Assembly: GCA_002494885.1 (NCBI GenBank)
Contig: DACV01000008.1
Coordinates: 83,396 to 147,395, forward strand
From: Methanobacterium sp. UBA44
GTDB lineage: Archaea; Methanobacteriota; Methanobacteria; Methanobacteriales; Methanobacteriaceae
Length of the DNA: 64,000 nucleotides
Direction: 5' to 3'
The notes beneath the pieces were generated by a model that saw only the letters and a list, made by a program, of their open reading frames with translations, made no database searches and was not told where the DNA came from. This document shows positions 17,607-26,540 of the stretch, in pieces; the first letter of the stretch is position 1, and each line of letters opens with the position of its first letter. The position numbers and the translations under genes were made by a program.

Positions 17607-20600
17607 TTATAGAAACACATCCAGTGAGCTCTGTTTAGATTTATCACTTTCAAATAGAGAATTTATTCCCGATTCAATAAGTTCAATTCTTTGAACAATA
17701 TAATTGTCAACTGGGTATCTTTGAGCAAGTTCCTTTGAAATTTCAAGATACTTAACCACAGAACCTTTGGAAATGCTGAGTATCAAATTTCCACCGCAAA
17801 CACATTCTCCACTAAGTGGTATTCTCCTATATTTTTTATTGCACTTGGTACATCTAACTTTCTGTCTGGAAAATGCCCTCACATTTCCAGCCATGTCCGG
17901 CAGAAAATGAGATGTTAAAACACCCTCCACAACTCCTTTCTGGTCAACTGCCCTGATTTTCTCAGCCACTTTAACCTGTTCTTCCACTTTTTCCTTCATT
18001 GTAGGGAGCATTTTGTAAAGACACAGTTTTGGGCCGCTGTGAATGCTTGATGTATTATGAGAAAACATGATTCCCTGATACTGGCCTTCCGTCCCCAATC
18101 TTTTTTTCACATTATCAATAATAGGAAGTACATCGGACGGTTTAGCAAATTCAAGGGACTTTTCATAAAGTTCTAATGGAAGTGTAGGCATAGCATCTAT
18201 ATTGTGAGATTCATCATCTATTTCTTCTGGATCTATTCTTGATGAGAGAACCAGCGGTGCATCCATTCTTCCTCCCCTTGAGCTTGGAATATATATCTTT
18301 GAGAAGTTAATCAAAGCATCCAGTAACAGCATTATAGAGTCCTCATCGCTGTCGCAGTTCCTTCTTTTAGCAGAATGGAAGTAGGGATGTGCATAGCACG
18401 CTGAAGCCTTAGTAAATCCAACAATTCTACCTAAAACTCCTGCAGATGTGTGCGGGGCAAGGCCAACCACCAGATGCCCTACAAGGTCTTCTTTTTGCTT
18501 AATATTGTAAAATTTCTCTTCATGATAAAAATTTTCAAGAAGGCCATCCACAAATTTTGAAACCCTTATAAGATATTCTGCGCAGTTTTCAGATATAATT
18601 ACATCCTGAATCTTAATTTCAATGATCTGATCATGATTTTCAATCTTTTCGCCGTGTATATCCTGTGTATAACCCATTTCAACCAGTTTTTCAGTACTCA
18701 CACCTATTTCCTCAGGTATGAAGTGAGTAATAGGCAAATCAGTGGAGTCATGCCTTATAGTAGCATCTTTGAAGGTGAAAACGTCGTTTTTAGCCCTTAA
18801 AATTCCTTTTTCAAGGGGTTCAGGGAATTTTAGTTCGGATATCATCCCGATAACCCCTTTAATCTCATCTAATTTTCTGACCCCCACATTTTCAAATGAT
18901 TTTTTAAGTAAACCAGCGAGATTAACTTTTTTCTTTCCAGAACCTGTTGGTATCGCTCTTGCACCGCATACAGGACATTTAGCTTGAAATGAACCTACAC
19001 CACATTCAGTACATTTACATCTTGAAACATCGATGTAAATATCTCCTTTTTTAGCAGCATCAATAATATTACGCCTGTTTCCTCCATTTGTGCCTATAGG
19101 AAATAAAACATGAGGCGCAGGCTTCATTTTTCGCTCTTTTGTCTTTTCAGGCCTTCCAACCCTGGCACCAATATACGTTGGCGCTTTTTCCATTATTTTC
19201 ACCGGAGATACTTCATTTAGAGCATCTAAGGTAGAAAATTCCTTTGAAGCATCTAAGGGTTCTGAAAGTGTATTAATAAGTGCATGAGCATGATCTTTTT
19301 CAATCACGACTTTGTCATCCCGAACAAGGTGAGGAACACCCAGAACTTCCAAAACTCTTTTAGAAGGCCCTATATCTAATATTAAACCAGCCATGGCATC
19401 TGAATAATCGTAATTTTTATATATTCCTCTTCTAAGTTCGTTTAAATCAGTGATAGATACATCGTGGTAGAAATAGGTATATTTAGGATGCAATGGAACA
19501 TCATACTCCTTTGATAGATCAAAGGCATATTCAGAATCTATATCAATAAGTTCGTTTAAATCCAGAGTTTTTTGATTATTTATATATTCATCAGCATTTT
19601 CTATTTTTTTAACCCACCATTCCTCACACCAGGCAGATGGTAATAGAACATGGTTATTTCTTAAAAATTCCCCGAAAGCTACCAGTATATCCCCTAAAAA
19701 CAGGATTTCAGTTACATCTTTTTTAATTTCCCTGGCCTGTGCAATAGATTCAACTTTAATTACACTTCCATTCCTTAATTTAACAATAGGGCCTTCTATA
19801 CTATCACATGGGACAACGCACATTCCCTTTCCTGGCCTTTCAATCTTCATTTGAGTTCCAACTGCCAGAAATTCCACAATTTCCATGGTTAATGGGCTTA
19901 TACCCATTGCAGCAAGACCAGAATTTCTTGATCTCCCATATCTAAGCCTAAATCCACCTTTTGTTTGAGGATATGCTAAAACAGGCCTTCCACCAATGAT
20001 ATCTCTCATATATTTGTCATCTACTTTAGGAACACCTTCTTCTTCATCATCTGAATTGGAGCTACCTTTTGAAAATCCACCTAGCCATTCCCATCCATCA
20101 ATTTTCAATATATTAGCGTATTTTAAGACTTTTGGAGCCTTCTGTATAACTCCTTCAGCTATAGCAAGTAAAGCCCCACCTCTAATGTTATTGGTTTCAA
20201 CTCTCTCTAAATCACGGTGGGAAACTTCTATCTGGTCTGTGGGTTCCCCAGTTACTTCCACTGGGATGTTCTTTACTGCAAGCCTTACCTCATCTGGCGT
20301 TGGAGAATATTGAAGGTTTGTAACCTCTGATTCGTAGAGTTCCACTTCTTCAACGTATCTTTCAATCTCCCTTTCTGTGGGTTTGTAAACGTCAAGATCA
20401 ATGGAAAGCCTTATGTAATCTCCAATCAGTACTGCCATTGCTGCTGCAGTCCCCCCAGCACTTCTTATTGGGCCTGCAAAGTAAATTGCAAAATACCATG
20501 TTTTATCGAAGTTCTGTTTTATTTTAACCCTGGCAATTCCTTCGAGAGGCGCTGCAACCACTCCTTCAGTTAAAATTGCCAGTGCTGTCCTTAGCGCCTG

Positions 20601-20903
20601 GTCTGCCTTCTTCTCCTTAACTTCAATGGGATCTTCAATGTCTTCCTGGTCACGTTTGATTACAATTTCCCTTGCAATTTGAAATGCTACCTCTTCTCTG
20701 GAAAATTCGTCTTCTAATTTCTTAATTATATCTGCAATCCCTGGAGGTCCAACTAACCCTTCTACTCTTTCTGCTAAATCCTTAGCTAGAGGTACTTCAG
20801 GCTCTAATTCAACATCATAACCTTTAATCCTTGCATTCTTTGCCACAGCATAAACTTTCTGTGTTTCTTCTTCTAAAGTCTCGAAGTACCCCATTCTGTT
20901 CAC
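17607..20903 (-). CDS. polC: DNA polymerase D large subunit (DP2)
   Basis: The 1098-residue protein is the catalytic large subunit of the archaeal replicative polymerase PolD; the small proofreading subunit is not in this window. It has the N-terminal DP2 region (GPIRSAGGTAAAMAVLIGDY), two zinc modules (CKCTECGVGSFQAKCPVCGA and CTKCNKKYRR...CVCGGN) and the catalytic block with NCDSDEDSIMLLLDALINF and the SSRGGRMDAPLV segment. The family more often reads NCDGDED at the acidic motif; here the glycine is serine. No intein is present. It starts at ATG 20903, and no partner lies downstream on the same strand. Confidence 0.96.
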   Translation of the reverse strand: MNRMGYFETLEEETQKVYAVAKNARIKGYDVELEPEVPLAKDLAERVEGLVGPPGIADIIKKLEDEFSREEVAFQIAREIVIKRDQEDIEDPIEVKEKKADQALRTALAILTEGVVAAPLEGIARVKIKQNFDKTWYFAIYFAGPIRSAGGTAAAMAVLIGDYIRLSIDLDVYKPTEREIERYVEEVELYESEVTNLQYSPTPDEVRLAVKNIPVEVTGEPTDQIEVSHRDLERVETNNIRGGALLAIAEGVIQKAPKVLKYANILKIDGWEWLGGFSKGSSNSDDEEEGVPKVDDKYMRDIIGGRPVLAYPQTKGGFRLRYGRSRNSGLAAMGISPLTMEIVEFLAVGTQMKIERPGKGMCVVPCDSIEGPIVKLRNGSVIKVESIAQAREIKKDVTEILFLGDILVAFGEFLRNNHVLLPSAWCEEWWVKKIENADEYINNQKTLDLNELIDIDSEYAFDLSKEYDVPLHPKYTYFYHDVSITDLNELRRGIYKNYDYSDAMAGLILDIGPSKRVLEVLGVPHLVRDDKVVIEKDHAHALINTLSEPLDASKEFSTLDALNEVSPVKIMEKAPTYIGARVGRPEKTKERKMKPAPHVLFPIGTNGGNRRNIIDAAKKGDIYIDVSRCKCTECGVGSFQAKCPVCGARAIPTGSGKKKVNLAGLLKKSFENVGVRKLDEIKGVIGMISELKFPEPLEKGILRAKNDVFTFKDATIRHDSTDLPITHFIPEEIGVSTEKLVEMGYTQDIHGEKIENHDQIIEIKIQDVIISENCAEYLIRVSKFVDGLLENFYHEEKFYNIKQKEDLVGHLVVGLAPHTSAGVLGRIVGFTKASACYAHPYFHSAKRRNCDSDEDSIMLLLDALINFSKIYIPSSRGGRMDAPLVLSSRIDPEEIDDESHNIDAMPTLPLELYEKSLEFAKPSDVLPIIDNVKKRLGTEGQYQGIMFSHNTSSIHSGPKLCLYKMLPTMKEKVEEQVKVAEKIRAVDQKGVVEGVLTSHFLPDMAGNVRAFSRQKVRCTKCNKKYRRIPLSGECVCGGNLILSISKGSVVKYLEISKELAQRYPVDNYIVQRIELIESGINSLFESDKSKQSSLDVFL

Positions 20904-21291
20904 TTACCCTATAAAAAACTATTCTAAGTAAAAAAAATGTCCCCATCATATTGGGCTATATTTAAATGATATGGATCAGGTTCGTTAAACATTAAAAAGC
21001 AAAAATCCGATCCTATTCTTTAATATTGGCTAAATTAGATTATATAGTTTACTATAGCGCTTTCATAAATTCCTAAATTGTGTAAAAATTAATATTAGTA
21101 AGAATCAGAACAGGATATTAATATTGATTTAAATCATGATTAAGACTATATTTTATCCTTAAAATTAATATTTAGCAATTTTAATCCCATTATATCCATA
21201 AATGTATATATTAGCCTCATTATGTTCTGATAAACTATTTTAATCATTAACTACTAACCGCAATTACTTATTTACTCCCCATAAATGAATA

Positions 21292-21345
21292 TGCAAAAAG
21301 AGAATGAATTTTGAAATCTGCAAAAAGAGAATGAATTTTGAAATC
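21292..21345 (+). repeat. 27-bp tandem repeat, two copies
   Basis: Two identical 27-bp units (21292-21318 and 21319-21345, beginning TGCAAAAAGAGAATG) are followed by a partial third (TGCAAAAA). The unit start TGCAAA recurs in the nearby palindrome. Confidence 0.8.
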
Positions 21346-21369
21346 TGCAAAAAACTTTGTTTTTTACGG

Positions 21370-21387
21370 TTGCAAATTAATTTGCAA
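21370..21387. promoter_or_regulatory. 18-bp perfect palindrome upstream of secG
   Basis: TTGCAAATTAATTTGCAA is fully self-complementary and is followed by another TGCAAA word at 21392-21397. It lies about 160 bp before secG and could bind a dimeric regulator; the TGCAAA word also starts each unit of the adjacent tandem repeat. Confidence 0.4.
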
Positions 21388-21547
21388 ACTGTGCAAAATT
21401 TAATTTTCTTGGCTATCATAATTCGCGGAATTTATTGAGCGATTAAAAAATATTAAATATAACCTTTAAATGATCCTAAAACAATAATATATTAAATGTT
21501 AATATTTATAATTCATTTTCCATTTAACTGAATTAACGGTGATTTTT

Positions 21548-21706
21548 ATGGCAAAAAGAGATAAAAAGGTACTTCCACCAAGTGGAGCCGGTCTTGTAAG
21601 ATATTTTGAGGAAGAAACAAGAGGGCCGAGATTAAGCCCAGAACAAGTAGTAGTAATGACTGTAATTCTGGCAGTGGCCTGTATAGCGCTACGATTTACA
21701 CAATAA
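21548..21706 (+). CDS. secG: Preprotein translocase subunit Sec61 beta (archaeal SecG)
   Basis: A 52-residue protein with the archaeal Sec61 beta pattern: a short basic N-terminus (MAKRDKKVLPPSGAGLVRYF), an acidic stretch, the LSPEQVVVMT entry and one C-terminal transmembrane helix (residues about 34-50). It is the small, non-essential beta subunit of the SecY/SecE protein-conducting channel in the cytoplasmic membrane. Its length is typical. It lies 42 bp before purB on the same strand, so a shared transcript is possible. Confidence 0.9.
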   Translation: MAKRDKKVLPPSGAGLVRYFEEETRGPRLSPEQVVVMTVILAVACIALRFTQ

Positions 21707-21747
21707 GTTTTATAGCGCTTAATGCTTATTTTAAAGGTGATCAGAAA

Positions 21748-23097
21748 ATGGCAATTCATCCTATTGAGTTTAGATACGGTACTCCAGAAATGCGCAGCGT
21801 CTGGGAGGCAGAAAATAAACTTCAGAAAATGCTCGACGTCGAGGCAGCTCTTGCAAAAGCAGAAGCTGAACTTAACTTGATTCCAGAGGAAGCTGCAGAG
21901 GAGATAAATAAAAAAGCCAGCATTGAATATATTACCCTGGAAAGAGTGAATGAGATTGAAAGACAAACCAATCATGACATTGCATCAATTGTTAAGGCTC
22001 TTGCAGAAGCTTGCAGTGAGGATGCTGGAGAATATGTTCATTTTGGAGCTACTTCCAACGATATAATTGATACATCCCAGTCATTACTTTTTAAAGAATC
22101 CATAGCAATTTTAAAAGAAAAGTTGATTACTTTAACCAAAACTCTGCTTGAACTTGCTGATGAGCATAAAGAAACAGTTAGCATAGGTAGAACTCACGGG
22201 CAGCATGCTCTTCCTATAACTTACGGTATGAAGTTTGCATTATGGGCTGATGAAGTCCACAGGCAAATTGAAAGACTTGATGCATGCAAAAACAGATTAT
22301 GTGTGGGTATGATGACTGGTGCCGTAGGTACAATTGCCGCGCTCGGAGAAGAAGGGCTGGATGTTCACAAGAAAGTGTCGGAAATACTTGGACTCCCACC
22401 TGTTTTAATCTCAAATCAAGTAGTGCAGAGGGATAATCATGCTGAATTCATCATGGATCTGGCAAATATAGCAAGTACCCTGGATAAAATCGGTTTAGAA
22501 ATTAGAAACCTCCAAAGAACAGAAATAAAAGAAATTGGTGAAAAATTCGATCCTGAAAAGCAGGTCGGAAGCAGTACAATGCCCCATAAAATGAACCCTA
22601 TAACTGCAGAGCGTATCTGTGGAATATCAAGGGTTATTCGTGCTTATGTGACTCCTGCACTTGAAAATAATCCGCTATGGCATGAAAGAGACCTCACCAA
22701 TTCATCCTGTGAAAGGATAATTCTGCCGGAATCATGTATTCTTACAGATTATATCCTAAATCTCACCATTAAATTACTTAAAAATCTGACTTTCTATCCA
22801 GAAAACATTGAAAAGAACCTCAATGCCACTAATGGGCTTATAATGGCTGAAAGATTCATGGCTGAACTTACAAGACGAGGAATGGGAAGACAGACCGCCT
22901 ATGCAATTGCCAGAAAATGCTCAATTGAAGCAAATAAGAAAAATACTGGTCTTGCGGATGTAGTTCTATTAGAAGATGAAATAAAACAGTATCTATCCCC
23001 AGAAGAAATCAAAGAAATAATGAATCCTCATACCTACATTGGATCATCTGTTTCTATAGTAAATAACGTGCTGAAAGAATCTAAAAAATGGTTCTAA
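21748..23097 (+). CDS. purB: Adenylosuccinate lyase
   Basis: The 449-residue enzyme cleaves SAICAR to AICAR and adenylosuccinate to AMP in purine synthesis. The fumarase/lyase superfamily signature GSSTMPHKMNP is intact, as are the upstream GRTHGQHALPITYG (catalytic histidine) and the TSNDIIDTSQS substrate loop. Length and domain order (three helical domains) are normal. The ATG follows GGTGATC. It is probably co-transcribed with secG. Confidence 0.96.
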   Translation: MAIHPIEFRYGTPEMRSVWEAENKLQKMLDVEAALAKAEAELNLIPEEAAEEINKKASIEYITLERVNEIERQTNHDIASIVKALAEACSEDAGEYVHFGATSNDIIDTSQSLLFKESIAILKEKLITLTKTLLELADEHKETVSIGRTHGQHALPITYGMKFALWADEVHRQIERLDACKNRLCVGMMTGAVGTIAALGEEGLDVHKKVSEILGLPPVLISNQVVQRDNHAEFIMDLANIASTLDKIGLEIRNLQRTEIKEIGEKFDPEKQVGSSTMPHKMNPITAERICGISRVIRAYVTPALENNPLWHERDLTNSSCERIILPESCILTDYILNLTIKLLKNLTFYPENIEKNLNATNGLIMAERFMAELTRRGMGRQTAYAIARKCSIEANKKNTGLADVVLLEDEIKQYLSPEEIKEIMNPHTYIGSSVSIVNNVLKESKKWF

Positions 23098-23453
23098 CCT
23101 CTTTATTTTTAAGCCTTAATAAATCTCTTCCATATTTTTGCTGTTCATATAATCTCTAGAGTTAGAGTCTATATATGGTAGTAATTAGTACAGGATTTCA
23201 GATAACTGAATTTGTAAATTTTTGTAATAGAATGATAAATTGTATCCACAAAACGGGTGAAATCAAGATATAACTTAAAATAAACCTAAAAATTTTCATT
23301 ATAATGTTTAGTTATTTATATCTGTAATTATTTTTTATTTTAAATTGGTTTTAATTGTTTTATTCATATAAAAAGACATATTTTAGATTTAAAGGAAAAA
23401 TATATTAACAATAAGGCCCAATAATAATACAGTAAGTTAAAGGAGGTGAAAAA
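23098..23453. other. AT-rich intergenic region
   Basis: No gene or clear repeat is seen in these 356 bp. They must contain the promoter of the following membrane protein gene, which has an exceptionally strong AAAGGAGGTGA ribosome-binding site. Confidence 0.5.
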
Positions 23454-24353
23454 ATGGCGAATGTAGTAGAAATAAAATCAGCGAAAATAGTTCCTTTCAC
23501 ATTGATGTCCTCTTCAATTTCAGCAATTTTAGCCTTTATTGGCGGAATATTATTTGCTATTATAGCCGGAATTGCAGTAGCGCTTCTTCCAGCACCATGG
23601 GGCGGCCTACTGGCAGGACTGGGTGTAGCTGCAATAATCGCTTATCCAATATTAACATTCTTAGTAGGCCTTTCAACAGTATTTCTTAGTGTATTGCTTT
23701 ATAATCTATTAGTTCCTAGAGTCGGTGGAGTAAAATTAGCTATGGAAGAAAATAGAGTTGTATCCATACCAATTGTACCATTTGCATTGATTCTGTCAAT
23801 TATTGGGGCAATATGGGCTTTCATAATTGGATTAGTATTATCAACAGGAATTGCACCATTAGCAGGATTAATCGGTACAGCACTACCTTTAATCGGCAAT
23901 GCAACAAATACCACTATTACCGGCTCAATGTTTGGAGCGGGGACAACATTCTTATATGTATTCCTGATCATTGGGCTACCAATATTAGCGTTCATATTCG
24001 GATTCATTTACAACGCTTTATTTGCAATATTCTACAATTTCATTGCCGCCAGAGCAGCTAAAATACAGTTAAACTTTACAGCAGTTACAGGAGCATGGAA
24101 TGATCTAACATCAATACCTATAGTACCAGCAGCTCTTGCTTTAGCAGTTGTTTCAGCAGTATTTGGAATTCTTTCTGGACTGGGAAACCTTGCAACATTA
24201 GCTGGCCAGGGACAAGCCAGTGCAGGATTCGTATCTTTATTAACATCAATTATAGGCAATTTCATACAGACTTTCATAGTAGTTGCAATAGGAGCATGGC
24301 TCTATAACTTCCTGGCGCCCAGAATTGGTGCAGTCAAACTGGAACTTGAATAA
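23454..24353 (+). CDS. Yip1-like polytopic membrane protein with three internal repeats
   Basis: A 299-residue protein made of three tandem units of about 95-105 residues. Each begins with a soluble turn and a helix like IPIVPFALILSIIGAIWAF (units at about 8, 102 and 217) and the first and third end with the same motif, LYNLLVPRVGGVKL and LYNFLAPRIGAVKL; the second has the diverged FYNFIAARAAKIQL. Each unit holds about three membrane helices. The fold resembles Yip1-domain proteins, but no function is known. The strong ribosome-binding site implies high expression. It stands alone and is convergent with the endoisopeptidase gene. Confidence 0.7.
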   Translation: MANVVEIKSAKIVPFTLMSSSISAILAFIGGILFAIIAGIAVALLPAPWGGLLAGLGVAAIIAYPILTFLVGLSTVFLSVLLYNLLVPRVGGVKLAMEENRVVSIPIVPFALILSIIGAIWAFIIGLVLSTGIAPLAGLIGTALPLIGNATNTTITGSMFGAGTTFLYVFLIIGLPILAFIFGFIYNALFAIFYNFIAARAAKIQLNFTAVTGAWNDLTSIPIVPAALALAVVSAVFGILSGLGNLATLAGQGQASAGFVSLLTSIIGNFIQTFIVVAIGAWLYNFLAPRIGAVKLELE

Positions 24354-24397
24354 AACCATTAATTTTTTTTCTTTTTCTATTTAAATTCTATTTTTAA

Positions 24398-25084
24398 CTA
24401 ACAATGGTTCATTTTCCGCTTCCATGACCTTGGAATCTCGTTGAAGTATGCACGATGTATTTTTAGTTTATAATTACAACAAACACCACCTAAAACCCTA
24501 TGTTTCTTTGTTTTTGTAGCATCAACTGCATCGAAGTCAGTCCAGTTTTCATATTCTCTACCTTTAATATTCAATATGATGTGGCCAAATCTAACGCCAT
24601 TTGTATGCTTTTTTGTGGGATTACAAAAGACATATACATGTTCAAACCTTACCTGATATCCAAGACATTCCAGTACAGGTTTAAGCATCTGTGCATAATC
24701 AGTGCAGTTGATCCCCTCATTTTTAACTCTTTTCCATGCCTGAGCATCATCAAAAACATCATTATAATAACAGAGATATCTTCCATGTTTCCATAGAGCA
24801 TTATAAAGATCAGTGGCGTTATTTATTTGCATTCCAAAAATTGCTTCAGCTATTCTTACTATTTGGGGCCTGGTAACATCAGGAATTGGATTTACTCTTA
24901 TAAATCTTGGATTTCTTCTATTTTTAGAAATAAATGCATTAACACGGCTTATCATATCTTCATATTGATCTTTTGCTATTTTTATGCCATTTAAAGTAAC
25001 ATATCTGGGTTTTCTACTGTTTTTTCTTTCAAATTCAACTATCCTGGAATTTACATCAAAGTAGGAATCATATGAAATCATCAT
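24398..25084 (-). CDS. Pseudomurein endoisopeptidase-like cysteine peptidase (C71/PeiW-like)
   Basis: The 228-residue protein begins with two short repeats of the pseudomurein-binding type (about residues 13-35 and 46-66; pattern F-x3-N-x-R-x-P-R-[YF]-[VI]), followed by a transglutaminase-like cysteine peptidase domain. The catalytic triad is readable as C127 (GINCTDYAQ), H168 (RFGHIILN) and D183 or D185 (NWTDFDAVDA). Enzymes of this type cut the isopeptide bond in the pseudomurein peptide bridge of Methanobacteriales walls; known members are phage lysins and cellular homologues. No signal peptide is visible. It starts 11 bp after a small membrane-protein gene on the same strand, a lysis-cassette-like layout. 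Confidence 0.82.
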   Translation of the reverse strand: MMISYDSYFDVNSRIVEFERKNSRKPRYVTLNGIKIAKDQYEDMISRVNAFISKNRRNPRFIRVNPIPDVTRPQIVRIAEAIFGMQINNATDLYNALWKHGRYLCYYNDVFDDAQAWKRVKNEGINCTDYAQMLKPVLECLGYQVRFEHVYVFCNPTKKHTNGVRFGHIILNIKGREYENWTDFDAVDATKTKKHRVLGGVCCNYKLKIHRAYFNEIPRSWKRKMNHC

Positions 25085-25094
25085 TTTAGACCCT

Positions 25095-25436
25095 CTAAGC
25101 TATTTCTTCTTCCTTAACATCTTCCAGATTTATTTCCTCTGAATTTACTACTATTTCATCAATTTCTTCCTCTACAGAATGGTTTGTTTGATTATGTAAT
25201 TCAGTTTGCTTATTTTCTTCTGTGTCAGCTACTATTTCTTCTTCTTGAACTTCTCTTAGAGATTTCTGACCTATAAATCCAGCAATTCCACCCACTGCCA
25301 TTGATGCAATATTTGATTCTTTCATAACCAGCGCCACAAGCGTTATTGTTATCAAACCAAATATTGCCAGTTTATTCAGACTTATTTTAATATTTCCTGC
25401 CGTTTCTGTCATTTTATTCCTCTTTAATTTATCCAT
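25095..25436 (-). CDS. Small membrane protein with acidic tail, partner of the endoisopeptidase
   Basis: A 113-residue protein: a basic N-terminus, one or two closely spaced hydrophobic segments (about residues 24-56, ending in GGIAGFIGQKSL), then a strongly acidic, unstructured tail. It has no known domain. The single-helix-plus-glycine pattern recalls small phage holin or holin-associated proteins, and the gene directly precedes the wall-lytic enzyme with a 10-bp gap, which is where a holin would sit. This is inference; the acidic tail is unusual for a holin. Confidence 0.55.
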   Translation of the reverse strand: MDKLKRNKMTETAGNIKISLNKLAIFGLITITLVALVMKESNIASMAVGGIAGFIGQKSLREVQEEEIVADTEENKQTELHNQTNHSVEEEIDEIVVNSEEINLEDVKEEEIA

Positions 25437-25671
25437 ACATCCTGGTTAAAGATATTAGCTATCTTTTCTATATTATGTTGATTGAAATTATTCTGTTAAA
25501 GTATTATTATAATATATAAACATAAAAGTTATATACAGAGTTATCTGCATTAATTTATTCTGAATGCATAACCTAATAAGCGAACAGATACTAATAAAAA
25601 TCAATAATTTGCGTTATATAAAGTAAAATAACCTGAAAAGACATAATTCAACACTCTCTGGACGTGTAAAA

Positions 25672-26112
25672 ATGCAAAAGATCATAAAATGTAGGAAAAT
25701 TTCAAAGGGCCATGCTCGAGGGGAAGTTATAGTTACAAAAGATCCATTAAGTTTTCTTGGTGGTGTAAACCCAGAAAAAGGAACAATCATCGAATCAGGA
25801 CATGAATTATATGGTAAAAATATATCAGGCAAAATTCTGGTGATCCCTGCAGGAAAAGGATCTACAGTTGGATCTTATGTCATATTTCAGATGGCTAAAA
25901 ACAATACTGCCCCCCTTGCAATAATATCCATTAAAGCAGAGCCTATTATTGCAACAGGAGCCATTATGGCAGGAATACCTATGGTAGACCAACCTGATGT
26001 CAATATCTTATATCTGCTAAAGGAAGGAGATTTAGTTGAAGTAGATGCTGATTCTGAAGTCATTAAGATTCTAAATCCTGCAAAAACTAATTTAAAAATT
26101 AAAAATAAATAA
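25672..26112 (+). CDS. Phosphomevalonate dehydratase small subunit (aconitase X swivel domain)
   Basis: The 146-residue protein is the swivelling domain of aconitase X (formerly DUF126). With its large subunit it dehydrates 5-phosphomevalonate to trans-anhydromevalonate phosphate in the archaeal mevalonate pathway that feeds lipid isoprenoids. Diagnostic features are the GHARGEVIVTKDPLSFLGGV start, the GHELYGKNISGKILVIPAGKGSTVGSYV core with its serine, and the acidic C-terminal loop. The large subunit gene is not adjacent here. The ATG at 25672 has little ribosome-binding sequence, so the mRNA may be leaderless or nearly so. Confidence 0.88.
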   Translation: MQKIIKCRKISKGHARGEVIVTKDPLSFLGGVNPEKGTIIESGHELYGKNISGKILVIPAGKGSTVGSYVIFQMAKNNTAPLAIISIKAEPIIATGAIMAGIPMVDQPDVNILYLLKEGDLVEVDADSEVIKILNPAKTNLKIKNK

Positions 26113-26120
26113 AATTTATA

Positions 26121-26528
26121 TTATTCTACATATTCACCCTGACCATGTGATTTAACATATTCGCCTACGGCGCCCCCAATAGCTGCAAGAACTCCACATA
26201 TTATTATGGCAATGATTGTAACAAATATTACCACCAGAACACCTATTGCACCTATTGCAATTCCTAATTCGGCAAGTAACAGCGCTATTAGTGCCGCAGC
26301 AATGCCAACACCAAAGAGGGTTAAAATTCCAATTAATAAACCTCCCAAAGCCCCTGCAATAGCCCCATTTATTATACTGCTCTCAAATTCATCTTTAATT
26401 AAATATGCAGTTATAAAACCAGCTATTATCGGCCCTAAAAAGAACAGGGGAGAAAATATAACAGCCAGAACAAAGGTTAATACTGCAGTTAGTAATGCGC
26501 CTATTCCAACAGAAGTCCAATCAGTCAT
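26121..26528 (-). CDS. DUF5518-like membrane protein
   Basis: The 135-residue protein has four hydrophobic helices with many small residues and glycine zippers (GALLTAVLTFVLAVIF, GAIAGALGGLLIGILTLFG, GVLAAIGGAVGEYV), matching the DUF5518 group abundant in Methanobacteriales. Function is unknown. It has a strong GGAGGTGA ribosome-binding site whose first bases belong to the last hairpin of the adjacent hairpin island, so initiation may be sensitive to that structure. Two smaller relatives follow at 26941 and 27466 on the same strand. Confidence 0.75.
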   Translation of the reverse strand: MTDWTSVGIGALLTAVLTFVLAVIFSPLFFLGPIIAGFITAYLIKDEFESSIINGAIAGALGGLLIGILTLFGVGIAAALIALLLAELGIAIGAIGVLVVIFVTIIAIIICGVLAAIGGAVGEYVKSHGQGEYVE

Positions 26529-26540
26529 TTCTTTTCACCT

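Larger units (their letters stand above)
20904..21547. other. Long divergent intergenic region polC/secG
   Basis: No gene is seen over 644 bp. The left part is plain AT-rich DNA. The right part holds a 27-bp tandem duplication and an 18-bp palindrome (listed separately) within 260 bp of the secG start. Confidence 0.5.

Noticed and set aside
17607..20903. Possible intein in polC
   Set aside because: The reading frame is continuous, about 1100 residues, and the catalytic block is uninterrupted.
24398..26112. Prophage around the endoisopeptidase
   Set aside because: Neighbouring genes are cellular (a membrane protein, phosphomevalonate dehydratase small subunit); no integrase, capsid, terminase or att site was found.
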